Part shown: positions 37,053-48,510 of the stretch, in pieces
Position numbering within the stretch: the first letter of the stretch is position 1
Layout: each line of letters begins with the position of its first letter
Source of the DNA: Siderastrea radians
Taxonomy: Eukaryota > Cnidaria > Anthozoa > Scleractinia > Rhizangiidae
Assembly (NCBI GenBank): GCA_964017195.1
Contig: OZ024894.1
Coordinates: forward strand, 34,655,614-34,719,613
Direction of reading: 5' to 3'
Length of the DNA: 64,000 nucleotides
Program-made: the position numbers and the translations under genes
The notes under the pieces: generated by a model
Told to the model about the DNA's origin: nothing
Databases searched by the model: none
Seen by the model: only the letters and a program-made list of their open reading frames with translations

Positions 37053-37332
37053 GGCTGTGTTTACATGAGTGATTTCATCCCAAGATGACTTTCATATCGG
37101 TGTCTGGTCATTTACCTGTAAGTTTTTACATGGTTTGGAGCTGAAATGGTGTTTACCCTGGGACGATTTCATCCCGTTGCTGAAGACCGGGATGAAATCG
37201 TCCCAGGGTGAACACATGTCAGCTCCAAATCATGTAAACATTTACAGGTAAATGACCAGACGCCGCAATGAAAGTCACCCCGGGATGAGATAAAAGTCAT
37301 CCCAGGATAAAGTCACTCATGTAAACAGGGCC
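37053..37332. mobile_element. PIF/Harbinger-like foldback MITE with TTA target duplication
   Basis: 280 bp, palindromic almost throughout. Ends are GGCTGTGTTTACATGAGTGA on the left and GGCCCTGTTTACATGAGTGA as the reverse complement of the right. The inner pairs GGTCATTTACCTGTAA and CCTGGGACGATTTCATCCC are both mirrored. It is flanked by TTA at 37050-37052 and 37333-37335. A three-base TTA/TAA duplication and GGSC-type ends are typical of PIF/Harbinger MITEs (family knowledge). Confidence 0.82.
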
Positions 37333-39590
37333 TTAGGCTGGTTTAACTCATCACTGCTGCTGAACCAATATGAATGACTCAGAACGGTTTGAAATCAGAC
37401 TGGGGTGCCACTTAAGCATGAACAGGGTTCCAATTGGTCTGAGATATTTGTTTTGGGTATGCACGTTTAATAAGTGGCGTTGGAGCATTCCAAGCTGTTG
37501 GATAATAGATAAACTGGATTTTTAAGGATGGGATGGTTGCGGACAATATTAACACAAACAGAGTTTAGATTGGTCTCAGGTAAACACTTCATGCCAGTCT
37601 GACTTTCAGACCGGTCTCATGTAAACAAAATCGTATCAGTCTGAGTTTGCACCAGTCTCATGAAATCAGGGCGTTACTGCCCCTGGGTCTCTGAGGATGT
37701 TGTTAAACATTCTTGAGAGCTGCTCGACTTTAGGCTAAGGGGGTGTTTACATAATACCAGCATGATTTTTATTCTGGTACAAGTTCCTCCCGATTTCCTT
37801 TTGTTTCTCTGTATTTGTTTAATGATTACAGCACAAAATCTCATAACTGTACAAGTCATACATGTGTGAGCTTGCCCCAGTAGTGGTACTGGGTCACAAT
37901 AATCACTGTGGTACGGAAACCCAACATGGTATAACTGCTTGACTCCTTCTGCATTAAGTTTTAACCCTTTAACCATCAAGAATAAATCTTACATCACCGT
38001 GAAAAATGGATTTTGTAACTTAAGTGGGTATAAGGTTTTCATCACCTACCCCAATGGAAGTCTTGATGGAACACTCATGTAAATGTTGTGATTTAATTTT
38101 ATCCTTGGTTCAACTTTTATTTTCCTTTGTGAGTATTAGGATTGCCAAATTTTCTTTTTGTTTTAGCCACCCAGTCTTCTATGTGTTTACACGACAATAT
38201 AAAACAGATCATGCTCAAATTCCACACTACAGAAATTTGTGCTTGTTCTCACACACTAAAAGGCAGATGGTTTAAATATCTGGTATATTTGAATGATTTT
38301 AAAACTGTTTAACTGTGCTTAATTATGTTTGACTGGGTTCAGAAATTGGAAGCAAACACTGCTGTATGCATATTATTGGTTTAATTGTGTTCAACTACGG
38401 AACCCAAATTAAACCAATCACTGCATTTGACCCAGTTCATTTTACTGAACAGTGAGATAGTACGTAAGCTGGGATAATTATATGATTGATATCTTCCATG
38501 TGCATACCTTCACTGTAAGAAAAGCTACATCACTGATCACTGCTGACATATACATGCCTAGTATAGATAAAAAAAGGATCAGTGGAAACAACAACTTCAG
38601 GGCTAAAAATTGACAGTCTCCTGGTTGCCAGTAGCAATTTAAAACTGACCAGGGCCACTAAAAGTTGAGGTTTGTTTTTACTGACATATGACTCCAGTCT
38701 TACTTGGAGTTCTACAGTATGTGGTACTTTTTCCACATGATTATTGGCGAAATCCCTGGATAAAAGACTTACTTCTCACCCGGGTTAGGAGGGGTCTATT
38801 CAAGTAAATATCGTTTTAATTTCTTTTATTTAGACTTGAGGATTTTGAAAGCCACTTTATCTAAATGGCCTGGTCCACTATACTAAGCGAGCAAGTGAAA
38901 AGACCCTGGGGACGAGGTTGGAATTCAAGGATACTGGCCCGAGTTGCAATTCAATGATTCAAGCACTGAAGTTAATTTTTTACCCTGCAAATTATGGAAT
39001 AACTTAATCAGTAAAAGTAGAGAATGAGATGTACATAAAAATTACATCCACCTGCTTTGAACTCGATTATCTTAAGCATATTTTCCCAAAAGTGATCAAC
39101 ACATAACTTTTAATAAAAGTTTTACATGTACTTAATTCGAAATTTAAATTTGTTGTTTGTCATCAAATCATGCCAACTATAGCTTTGAACCTTACTTAAT
39201 CTAAGAAACATTCGTGAGTCATTAGATGTATATAAATAATTTGCAAGCAGTGAAGAAAAGCCCAGCTAATAAACAAATGGAGTTGGAGATAAAATAAAGT
39301 ATGTTATGTGTTATGTTATGTTGTTGTGAGTTGTGTACAACACGTAAGCTTAAAGGCCCACCTTCACCCAAACGGCCTTGCGACCGTTTGTTATTGTTTT
39401 CAAATGGCTCTATTGTTTTTCTCGCGATCTGATTGGTGGCCAGAATATTCCTATGACAGTTATGGGTCTAAAATTGAACTGGCTAGGAGTTGAGCACGGC
39501 TAGTCCTAAATGCTCTGGAAGTATGACTTTCTTAGACTGTAATGCTTTCAGATCTGCATCAATATTTTTACGTAATCCATTGGGTGGCAA
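37333..39590. other. Repeat-rich intergenic, no gene recognised
   Basis: 37340-37680 has GGTCTGAG / CAGTCTGA / ACCGGTCTCATG words and two GTAAACA motifs, like decayed MITE sequence. The rest has short frames only. The left end of the large polyprotein element must lie somewhere in or left of this stretch, but I found no matching terminal repeat. Confidence 0.4.
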
Positions 39591-39896
39591 TCAGTGAGGA
39601 ATCACACGGCAGGGTACAAAAGGGATTTCTTCTCTCAATGTGACCCAGAGGCGATGGTTTCCCTCGGTCAAATAAGCACGACCATTCTGCAGGTCGCATG
39701 AGATAATCAAGGGCTCTTGAAATCCCTTCTTTAGAATGAAACGCCTGACTTGTTCCAAGTGATCATTAGCGTTTCCCAGCTTTGGTGTAAGTGATCTGTC
39801 AAATTCTCTGTACTCCCATAATTCTGTTGTTTTTACCATTTGATAATCATGTGTTTGGTCAAACAAATCAGACATGTAAAATTTTGCACACATCAT
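39591..39896 (-). pseudogene. ParB/sulfiredoxin-fold-like domain, C-terminal part of the polyprotein
   Basis: 101 codons. The sequence has the ParB-like core: an N-terminal strand region (about residues 25-35), a helix (NDHLEQVRRFILKKG), then EPLIISCD..NGRAYLTEGNHRL, in which GNHR matches the conserved G-x-x-R signature of ParB-type nuclease/NTPase folds, and a final VPCRVIP strand. It lies in the same frame as 40121-39900 and is separated from it by one TAA (39897-39899) directly followed by ATG ATG. It may be the last domain of the polyprotein behind a nonsense codon, or a separately started product. Its function in the element is unknown; single-domain ParB folds can be nucleases or regulators. 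Confidence 0.6.
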
Positions 39897-41340
39897 TTAA
39901 TTTACATTTTCAGTGGGCTCATCAAGTTTTTGGAAAAATAAACCTGAACTGTCTAATGGTTTGAAGTCACTTTCAAAGTCATCCTCACTATCACTAGAAT
40001 TTTGTAGAGCTGCAACCATTTCTTTAAAAGATTTAATTGTTGGTGATTGTTCTTCTTCTTCTGATTGATCTTCCGTTTCATCTCTTACTGTAATTTTCAG
40101 TTTTCTTGGTGGATGATGCACCGGTTTACAGGTACTGCTTTTTTGTTTTTTTTAGTGGGGTGTCTTTCAGGTGTATAGCCATGTTTGACTGGTGTTAAGT
40201 CTAGCCTTTTGGTGCCTGCAGTTGCTGTTATAGTTTCCTGTGTTTTTACCAAGTTAACCATAGATTCATTTACAAAAGTTACAGGAACGAAGTCATTGAG
40301 TTGTTTAGTAGATGGATTAGAGTTGTACTTCTCAGGAGCTTCAAAGTAGTTCTCAATATTGCAATCAGGTACAAAAGTTATGGGTACACTTGAACATGAG
40401 TTGCAGTGTTTCAGTAAAAGTTCCTTTAGGTCAGCTATTTTCCTATTTGATTGTGCAGAGATATTGTGATGTTGAAGAGTAGCTTTAATGTTTGTAAGGC
40501 TGGCCTTGTTGTCTCTTAGTATCAGCAAGTTTTTGTGCTTTTCAATAATTTCTTTAATTACTTGACTATCATTCAAACTGTCTGGTCGGTTAAATGTGAC
40601 TCCATTGGCAAGTGTGTGTGATGTTGCAGCTCTTTCAAACATTAAAAGGTACAAATTCTCCTTTTCAAGAAATAATGGTCTTGGACCAACAAAGGTTGCT
40701 TTGCCATTATTCCATAGACCATTGTAAACAAACCAACCATTTTTGGAACTTTTTTGAGTGGAATGCACTTCACAACAGTAGTGATGTGATTTCAGGTAGA
40801 CAATGCCAGATAATCTATACACAGAGCCATTAATATCAATTGTGGTGTTTTCCTTGTCCAAGCTTGGTGTGTACCCTTTTGTAGAATTGCCTGTGTACCC
40901 GACAAAAAATATGTCAGGTTGGTTAAGAACAGTTGTTGATTGCTGCACCGCTGCTCCACAAGTCACAGGATCACTTATGATAGCCAAGTCAGAGTCCATG
41001 ATGTTACTTGAATCATTTTTCATCAGAATAGAGCATTTTGATGTAGGGATAAAATTCGTTAGTGTAAGTTTGTGTTTAATCACCTGAATAACATCAAACT
41101 CTTTGGAATCTTGGAGTAGGTGTTTGTCTAATACATCATCAGTGCTGACTGGAAACACCTTATGTCTATAAGTGCGCAATGATTCATGGCTTTGGCCATT
41201 ACTGCATGATTGTGAATAATTTGTTTTGAGTGGAAATTTTTGTTGAAGATCTTCTGGCATGGATTCAAGAAGCCTGTATAGGATAGAATCAAGTGCGGCT
41301 TCTTTTCCATAGGCATAGTATGTGTGACCATTTAATGTTT
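39897..41340 (-). pseudogene. Protease-like domain plus acidic linker of the polyprotein
   Basis: The main frame is 41260-40097 (387 codons) and can be extended upstream in frame to about 41340 (NGHTYYAYGKEAALDSILY...). About residues 150-205 (YRLSGIVYLKSHHYCCEV, then GWFVYNGLW and LYLLMFER) resemble the His-box half of papain-fold ubiquitin-specific (C19-like) proteases; the Cys-box partner is not obvious, so this is tentative. A basic stretch then leads, across a frameshift in the A-run near 40140, into an acidic linker at 40121-39900 (TEDQSEEEEQ; SSDSEDDFESD). If the reading is right, a deubiquitinase-like domain sits in the same polyprotein as the ubiquitin-like domain encoded at 48842-48630. 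Confidence 0.45.
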
Positions 41341-41354
41341 TGACTTAACCACTT

Positions 41355-42119
41355 TCACGATGTCATTTTACTTTCATGAAATTGTCCCTTTTCCCTTAAT
41401 ACAAAAGAATCAAGTAGTGCAGGAAGGCCTTGTGACATATTTACATTTGGAGAACTAAAATGACGTTTGAAACTGTGATAGGTCATTTCAAGGAAAGTGT
41501 CTTGATGACAGCTGTTGTGTATTCCATTAGAGCCATACCTATAAGATTGATAGGACAGTTGTTGTGCACCTTGTGACCTACTAATCCTTTTTCTGCATAC
41601 CTCACATGGAGTGAGTTTGCATTTCCATTCTTCATCTTTGCAACCCTGACACTTACGGGAAACACTTTTTTGCTTGATTGGTTTGTCTATAGTCTCAAAC
41701 TTCTTCAGGTCACCATGAGACAAAACATTTGGGGTTATTAGAGAATTAGGAATGAAACTAATACAGGGACTTTTTGTGGCAATTTCCTTACTTCTTTGCT
41801 TAAGACCAAAGACATCCTCATGCCATGCTGGTTCTATCTCATCAGAAGCAAGATTCCAAAATTTGTAAAGGTAATTTAAAAGCAATTCTATATAACTGTC
41901 ATCTTTCTCAACAAGAAAAACTTTGGTGCCCACAGGAGTCCAAACAACATAGTGACATTGTTGAGTGGTTGTACAGTACATTTCCAACATAATTTGAGGG
42001 ATATGGTTGACACACACACTTTTGTAAGGGACTGGTTTGCCTCCCATGAAAGGACATTTAATCTCAAGAACTGTTTTTCTTTTTCCATCTAACTCTATGA
42101 TGCCATCCGGAGAAGAACC
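41355..42119 (-). pseudogene. YqaJ-type nuclease, C-terminal half
   Basis: Reading on the minus strand from the end of the nested insertion: GSSPDGIIELDG, then KTVLEIKCPF and HIPQIMLEMYCT, matching the YqaJ/lambda-exonuclease fold pattern D-G ... E-x-K ... Q-x-Q/L, with catalytic Asp near 42097, Glu and Lys near 42064-42070, then YVVWTP and a closing FW helix. A Cys-rich patch follows (CQGCKDEEWKCKLTPCEVCRK, 11 residues between pairs). The N-terminal half is at 44188-44545; joining the flanks after removing one copy of the two-base duplication keeps the frame. The frame ends at 41355 and the polyprotein continues in another frame. YqaJ nucleases process DNA ends in phages and are common passengers in eukaryotic transposons. 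Confidence 0.75.
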
Positions 42120-42121
42120 AA

Positions 42122-44187
42122 CCCGTACGAAAATATCAGGCCTGACTGAGCCACATTCAGGCCTGAATCTGACCTTAATTGCTAGGTCAAAGCATAAACA
42201 GAGCCAGAGAGGAGCGTATCAGATATTTTTTAGGCTTAACTGATAGAAGGAGCTATCTTTACATCTCTGTGAGCATAATTTTAGGCCTGAATTCAGGCCT
42301 GAATTTAGGCTTTAACTTAAAATGATGGAAGTGAAATCCAACCGGCTACTCTCAGCCTGATGGGAGCCTTATTAAAACCTTAATTATGTGTTACCTCAAC
42401 TCTCCCAGCTGAAAATTTTCTATTAAGCGCTCTAATTTCAGTTTGCAGAAAAAACTACGGTCAACTATTACTCAGTAAATTAACGCAACATTTGTGAGGT
42501 TGCTGCTCGGCCGTGATTAGCGGGAATTAGCACTTGATGAACATTGAACTTGCAGTTGGCAAGGTTCGTTCTGTTTTTGTTCAAACACGAAATTTACACC
42601 AAAGAGACTGGCCTGATATCGATGAAAGAATGTTTTGAAAAAAGGCGTTCAGGGGTAGTCAGTGATTTAAGTTGTACATTTTACTCACCAGAGTGGAGCA
42701 TTTAATTCCCTTGCTACGGCTCTCTACAGAAAAACACGCAAGCCGCTTGTGTACAGAGAAAAGGTGCTCAATTTAGAAACATTTTTTTTGAAAAATAGTT
42801 TCCATTTTCTTTTCCCCCGCAATTTAAACGAATATTCCTTGCAGATTGCAAGAAGTATCCAGAGCTCCTCTATAAGATCTGAACGTGACATCAATGCATG
42901 CCGGAATGCGGCCTCAAAGTCCCTTGAGACACGTTAAGACAACATGTTTATTGTTGCAGAAAGCCAGCTCATGTTACAAAAGTTAACTCAACCTTTGTCA
43001 ACCGTTACAGTTACACAACCTAAAGCGGGAAAATTTCTGGTAGAGTTGCGTCTCATTTTCGAGATGGTTATGGGAATATTCCTTTGCTTTTACCTGAACA
43101 CTGATAAGCTATTCCAGCAAGTTTGTCAATTTGTATAAGCAGTGATTCCTCATTGTGATCGTGGAAGCAGGAGTCAGGAAGAGTGCTGTTTTTGTCTGTT
43201 GCCTGAGATCAGTGATTTGGGATATGTTCTCCAGTCTGTTGATAAAGTAGATCGGTGGCCTGCAGGAACGCAATGTTCATCGATAATTATAGACTTTCAA
43301 AGAAAAGAAGCAAGAGACAGATTGAGGTGAGCAACTTTCAACATGTGTTGCCTCGCGGTACTAAGCCGAAAGCGACATAAGACAAAGACCAACGGTTACG
43401 CATCCAATTCAGTTCTGTAACTAATGGCACATTCCTTGGTGATTTTATTCTTTTTTGCAGTTCACTGGATTGTAACCAGTGTTGTAATTTGCCTTGTGAG
43501 CATTAAGCAGAATGTACAGTGACTAGAATTTGTATCTCATCTGTGAACAAATTTGTAAATATTTTAATTTCGTTATGTTCAAGTCCTCAGCAGACTAAAT
43601 TTTACACAGTTGGTTAGGTTACAATTTGACTGTAACCCGTGAAAATATTAAAGACATAGCTTTTTCTAAGGCATGTACTGGTGTTTCATTGTGACTGTGA
43701 GTTTTAGCATGGTTGGCGTACAAAAATGTGGCGCTCTGATAGGTTGTGCGTTGTATCGCGTGCTTCGTACAGAAGATCTGTCCAAGATTCTTTTTCTTTG
43801 GCTTTGTTGTGTACCATATCAGTGTCTACATATTTCAAGCTTAAGATTATTTCAGGCCTTATTCAGGCCTTTTTCAGGCCTAAATATTTATCTATTGACA
43901 TCAAAGTGTAATTCAATCGACCCACGAGTCCTACAGCAATTAAGGCCTGATTATGGCCTCATTCAGGCCTGAATGTTTCCATTGATTTCGTGCCTAAAAT
44001 TTTTAAGGCTTCGAAGCCTTAAGAATTTCAGTTATTTAAGGCTTGATTTTAAGGTTACTGTGAGGTTCCCTTAGCCTAAATTCAGGCTTCATTTTTAAGG
44101 TTCTTTTCAGGCCTGATCTGGCTTTATTCAGGTTTCAAAAGTCAGGCCTTATTCAGTCTCGCGTAAGGTCTGAAAATTTCGTACGGG
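42122..44187. mobile_element. Nested non-autonomous DNA transposon with subterminal AGGCCT repeats
   Basis: The left end CCCGTACGAAAATATCAGGCC and the right end reverse-complemented CCCGTACGAAATTTTCAGACC form terminal repeats. It is flanked by AA on both sides (42120-42121 and 44188-44189). Both ends carry clusters of CAGGCCTGAAT / TTCAGGCCT words (42140-42310 and 43855-44160), typical of transposase-binding subterminal repeats. It splits the YqaJ domain exactly between WL and GSSPDG. No transposase-like frame is present in the 2,066 bp. The superfamily is not assigned; a two-base duplication would be unusual except for Tc1/mariner (TA), so the duplication length should be checked. Confidence 0.85.
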
Positions 44188-45042
44188 AAGCCATGATTGA
44201 TTTTTTTCATCATTTAAAAGCCAAATCCCAGTTTCTCTTACAATTAAATTGTCTTTATTTTTGGCCAAAAACCTTTGTAAGTAGGTGACAAGGGCACTGT
44301 CTTCATTGATAGAACCCCATAACATTGCCAAATTTGATTCATTTGCTTCTTTAGTTATACCATGTAAATCATTACACAAATCATTCCAGTAATCATTCAT
44401 GGCCTTTTTCCCATACCACCCAAGAGCTGTTGCTGCCTTGCTTCCATTGATTTTCCCCTTGCGAGCATTAAACCACTCAGCAGTTCTTTGTTTGTAAAAT
44501 TTGGGATCACAGGTACTTGAAGTTTCAGAAGATATTGACTTGTCGCATTTGAAATCATCAAGACTCTTCACAGATAAATTACCAAGGAATTTTATGAGTG
44601 ATGTACCAGTCTGGAACCATGCAGGTTTTACTGTTGGGGGTTTATTTTGCTTAATTTTTGTTTTAAGCTGACCATCATTTTTAATTTTGTTTGGACACTC
44701 TGCTTTAACGTGGCCCTGTTTGCAACATAAATAGCAATTTTGCTTGGCCAGCCACTCTGGTTCATGTCCTTCGGGACAGTCATTTGCCCAGTGACCTTCT
44801 TGTTTATGGCACCGAAAACAAATATCATTTGATTGTGCCTTTGCTGTCATGTTTCCATTAGATTTCTCGTTGAACTTTTTTAGCATTTGTCGTACAGCAG
44901 ACTCATCCTCTTCATGTTTTGGTGCAAGGCCATCTCTAGCTAAGTAGGTTACGCATCTTCTTTTTGTAAATTTTCTTACAAAAGCAGAAAGAACCTGACT
45001 TGAAAGCCTTATTTGTGATTCTGGCATTAAAACCTTTTGTCA
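44188..45042 (-). pseudogene. Zinc-knuckle region and YqaJ nuclease N-terminal half
   Basis: From Met at 45027: a basic N-part, then two zinc knuckles at about residues 70-113: CFRCHKQEGHWANDC (one residue longer than the CX2CX4HX4C norm) and a canonical CYLCCKQGHVKAEC. The YqaJ start follows with FYKQRTAEWFNARKGKI and GSKAATALGW, then LAMLWGSINEDSAL, the W-G-x-x-x-E signature of YqaJ N-terminal helices. It breaks at NQSWL where the nested transposon sits. The upstream coding continues in the same frame beyond a TGA at 45040-45042, so the Met is probably not the true start. Confidence 0.7.
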
Positions 45043-47980
45043 TAGCTTTTTCCAGTAAAAAGAAAGTGCTCTGTCAACCTTAAGTTGATTGATGGCTTCT
45101 TGAAGTGAGTTGTTAGACCAGTTGCCAGTAAAAAATTTAGTGCGCAGATGAAAGTCTAGTTGCGTTGCAAACATTAATACATGCTGATGGTTTTGATTTG
45201 CATGTAAGGCAGTCAGTATAGGTTGACATGTTTGTAGGATTGTAGCAGGTGAAAAGAGATCAATATATTCAACAGTTTGCTTAACATGTCGAGATGCTGT
45301 TGTTTGTCTGCGGCATCGTGGAAGTTTTCATCAAAGTCCCATGTGCCTTCACTAAATTCTTGATCACACAATTCCCATCCTTCTTTTTCACTAAAATGGT
45401 TCAAACTGTCAGGAAATGTTCGTTTTGGTTTAGATAAGGGAAGAGAAACCAGATTAGGAAGGGCTGTCAAATCATAGGAACCACATGTTCCTTGGGCATC
45501 TTTCATTTCAGAAGACAGAAGTAGTTCAGTTTCCAGAGAAGCTGATGACTCAAAATACTGTAATGCTGTTGGTTTTCCTCCTGACACTCGTGCACGTTGC
45601 AAGGAGAAATAATCATCCTGGCACATGGTCTTTGGAATGATGTGTAATTCTGGATGATGCATTTGCAAATATTGAACTACCCCCAGAAAAGCTCTAATGC
45701 TTCTCTTTAGGTCATTGAATGTGATCCGAGGTATAAATTTTTTCCAGTGTTTTTTTAAACCACTGGTTGCTTACAAACTTTCCTGTTTGGTTTCTTTGTA
45801 CCATTCATCAAACCAGAGCACTATTGTTAAAAGTTCTTTATAACACTTGGGATCAACCTCCAAATTGTTGTTAAATTTTCTAAATAATTTGTAGCACTGC
45901 TCTATGTAGGTGCGTGTTGCAACTGTTTCTTCAGGGGGTAAAGGTCCCTTTAGGATGTCTAATGCTACATCAATAGAGCAAAGGGTGACAGCCCTTTTGA
46001 CACTCATTTTGGTTCTAGGTGTTAACTTTAAATGCTTCCAGGTTACTTTGGTTAGCTGGTGTTTTACAACTGGTATTAAATGATCTGCTGTTATTTGTTT
46101 ACCCTCCTTTTCTAATTGCCCATCAGGATTGACAATGAAGTTTCTCAATTTTTTAATCATATGGGGGTAATCTGAAAGCCACCAAATTGGCTTGTTGTCA
46201 TTGAAAGGATTATATGTCACCCAATTCTGTGCTCCAGCTCGACTGAAAAAGGCATGTGAATATGTTGAACCATCGGAAACACCATATATAACCTCTATTT
46301 TTTCCCATTTTCAAGATTAAGGCCACCAATTGCTTCACATACTTGCCAAACAAGAGAGGAAAGAATTCTGTGGTCAATTTTTTGCAATGGAAAAGAAGCC
46401 ACTGGCCATGAAAAATCCCCTTCTATTGACGAGTAGAAAAATTGGCAAATAAGTTTGGCTTTTTTAGATCGGTTTGTACATGTAGGTTCCTCATTTGAAA
46501 GTATTCCATCAGTGTCAGAGTTAGAATCAGTATGACGAGTGTCAGAATCACTTGATTCAGAAGAGTTGTCATCATTGTCGTCTTCATTCTCAAGATGTGG
46601 ACTCAGATTTATTTCAGAGTTAATATTTAAATCTTTAAATCCGACTAATTCTCCTGTCCTTTTTACAAAGTACTATTCCTTCCTTTACAGTCATTTCATC
46701 CCAGTGAATGCCCCCGACTCCTTTACAACCCCTCCTTGTCATTTCTTGAACCATGAGCGCCAGATTTTGCTGAGATATTGGGCTTGTTGTACTAGCTGCC
46801 TGTCTTTACTGCTTAACGGTCTCCCAGGTTGGTATGGGTAGAATGCTTCGTACAACATCATATCCTTTCTTATGACACTTACTAGCTATCAAACAGCTCC
46901 ATTTAATAACAAGACGATTATATCTCATTCCTTTCGGATGTGGCTTCTGATTGCTTTTTGTCAGATTTCCATGCCTTAAAAATTCCTCCTCCTGACGTTT
47001 AAGAGATGTCAAAGTATCAGTCAGGAGGGCGTACAAAACAGAGTTTTCAGTAAGCCACTGGTTTTGCAAGGCAATATCCATCAATTTTTGAAGGTCAGAG
47101 GATCTGGGGTTGAAATTTTTGGGAGCTTCAACTTTTTTTTGTTTTTCTTTTTGATACAAAAAAATGTAGTATCGTTTTGCCTTTCTTTGGGTTTGGGCAA
47201 CCATTTTGTGTAGGTTTTTGGCCCTGATAATTAGTTCAGCACGAGATAGTCTGCTGAGATTAACATGGGAGTCATGAGCTGTTTTGGATTGTGTACTCTC
47301 AGGAGAAGGTTGTTTTTGCCAACGCATGTTTGACCTTACAAAAACCTGGCATTCATTACATCTTACTTTTGATTCGTTTAGAATGTAAGAACACTTGGTG
47401 CTTCTTATACATTTAACAATTTTTCCATCAACAATTGACCTTTGAGAGTCAATTTGGAATAAGGAGGTCTGTTCTTTTCTTTCAGCAATGTCAATCATCG
47501 TTGGATCATTTATTCCACGACAAACACGTAATTCTTCAGTTGTTTTGAGTATCATTTGTAGAGCAGTTTTAAAATGTTTGGCTGAAAGATAAACTGTGGA
47601 AGTTCCCCATAATCCACTTTGTTCCCCATGATATGCACTGTAAAATGACAAATGTTATTTGTTGCAGTTGGCATATTTAAGGGAAGGAAAAAGGTTATTT
47701 CTTTCCAGTTGGGTATTTGAACACCATTTGTTACATTTGGCTTAGTAAGAACAACCTTGAGACTGTCATCAGTTGTTTTCGAATTTGAAAATGTTACTGT
47801 CCATGGAAAGATGTCATAGAGAACAGATTGAAAGATTGTATATGCATTTGCTTGCAAGGGCTCTGAGAGATTTCCTCCAGAAGCATAGCACCCCTCAGCT
47901 GTGTTTGCTGTGGGTCTTTGGTCTTCCAGAAGTTGTATTAACCCTTGTGTAAAAATCCCTGCTTTTAATTTTGAAATCAT
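45043..47980 (-). pseudogene. P-element / THAP9-like transposase, broken
   Basis: 47980-47650 and 47651-46806 give an N-terminal part with a CX5C...CX2C zinc-binding patch, a coiled region, and MRYNRLVIKW...LPIPTWETV, the pre-catalytic signature of P-type transposases. After an in-frame TAA (46806-46808) the same frame reads SPISQQNLALMVQEM and then GGIHWDEMTVKEGI, with the first catalytic Asp at 46698-46700. After frameshifts near 46655 and 46300 it reads VIYGVSDGSTYSHAFF and IWWLSDYPHMIKKLRN, the second Asp at 46170-46172, and MSVKRAVTLCS. Further shifts lie near 45770, 45750 and 45260. The third acidic residue was not placed. P-type enzymes cut and paste DNA through an RNase-H-like fold. 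No THAP zinc finger is seen, which is unusual for the family. Confidence 0.78.
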
Positions 47981-48510
47981 GGGTAACTCAAATTTGCTTC
48001 TGGTACATCAGAGGTTTGAGTGGAAGTGAAGCTTTCTGTGTGTGGTTTGGCTTGGATGGCAGGGTCAGACCAAAGTGATGGATTGGAACATTTTTGTGTC
48101 CCTTCAAACATAGCTTGAGCTTTCATGTACTCGTCCTGTATTTTGACAGATCTAAAAAAAAATGGCTGGCATGACATTAATGTAGCTTACTTTAGATTCA
48201 TCATTTGAATCTTTAGCTTGATAAAGGTCATTGTGAAAATCAGTTTTATTTCCAGTTTGCTCATCTAGAAAGTTACATGCTACTGCAAACAGATTGTTGA
48301 ATACATTTATGTTGCGTTTATTGCAGGGAATGTCACTGGAAAGACAGACCTCGTTTCTGCACTGTGAACATTGCACAATGCATGGATTGACCTTTAGAAT
48401 GCCACGCTGGGCGTCACTTCGAGATTTTGATGAATTTTTACCCTTTGCAGGCTTGTGCCCTCTGGATGTTAAACTGGCATAGTGTTTATCACAAAACCCT
48501 TAGATTCTTA
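47977..48510 (-). pseudogene. Cys-rich linker of the polyprotein
   Basis: Continues the 423-codon frame after a frameshift near 48510: CDKHYASLTSRGHKPAKGK, then VNPCIVQCSQCRNEVCL and DIPCNKRN, a cluster of Cys/His pairs that could bind zinc. A one-base change in a run of nine A (48153-48162 on the plus strand) then shifts the frame to 48177-47977 (RSVKIQDEYMKAQAMFEG). The family is not recognised. Confidence 0.5.

Noticed and set aside
39400..39430. GGCTCTATTGTTTTTCTCG as left terminal repeat pairing with the right end near 56340 (GTCTCTATTGTTTTCCAAT on the minus strand)
   Set aside because: Only about 13 bases agree and neither lies at an edge; chance match is likely.
43142..43330. Cys-containing short frame inside the nested transposon as a transposase remnant
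   Set aside because: Too short and without any recognisable motif.
39591..45027. Bacterial contamination suggested by ParB and YqaJ domains
   Set aside because: Base use matches the surroundings, the DNA is nested with eukaryotic transposons and flanked by receptor repeats, and these domains are known passengers in eukaryotic mobile elements.
48152..48190. A possible 39-base intron (GTAAGC ... TTTTTTTTAG) in the polyprotein
   Set aside because: Splicing there puts the downstream part in the wrong frame; one extra base in a run of nine T on the coding strand explains the break better.
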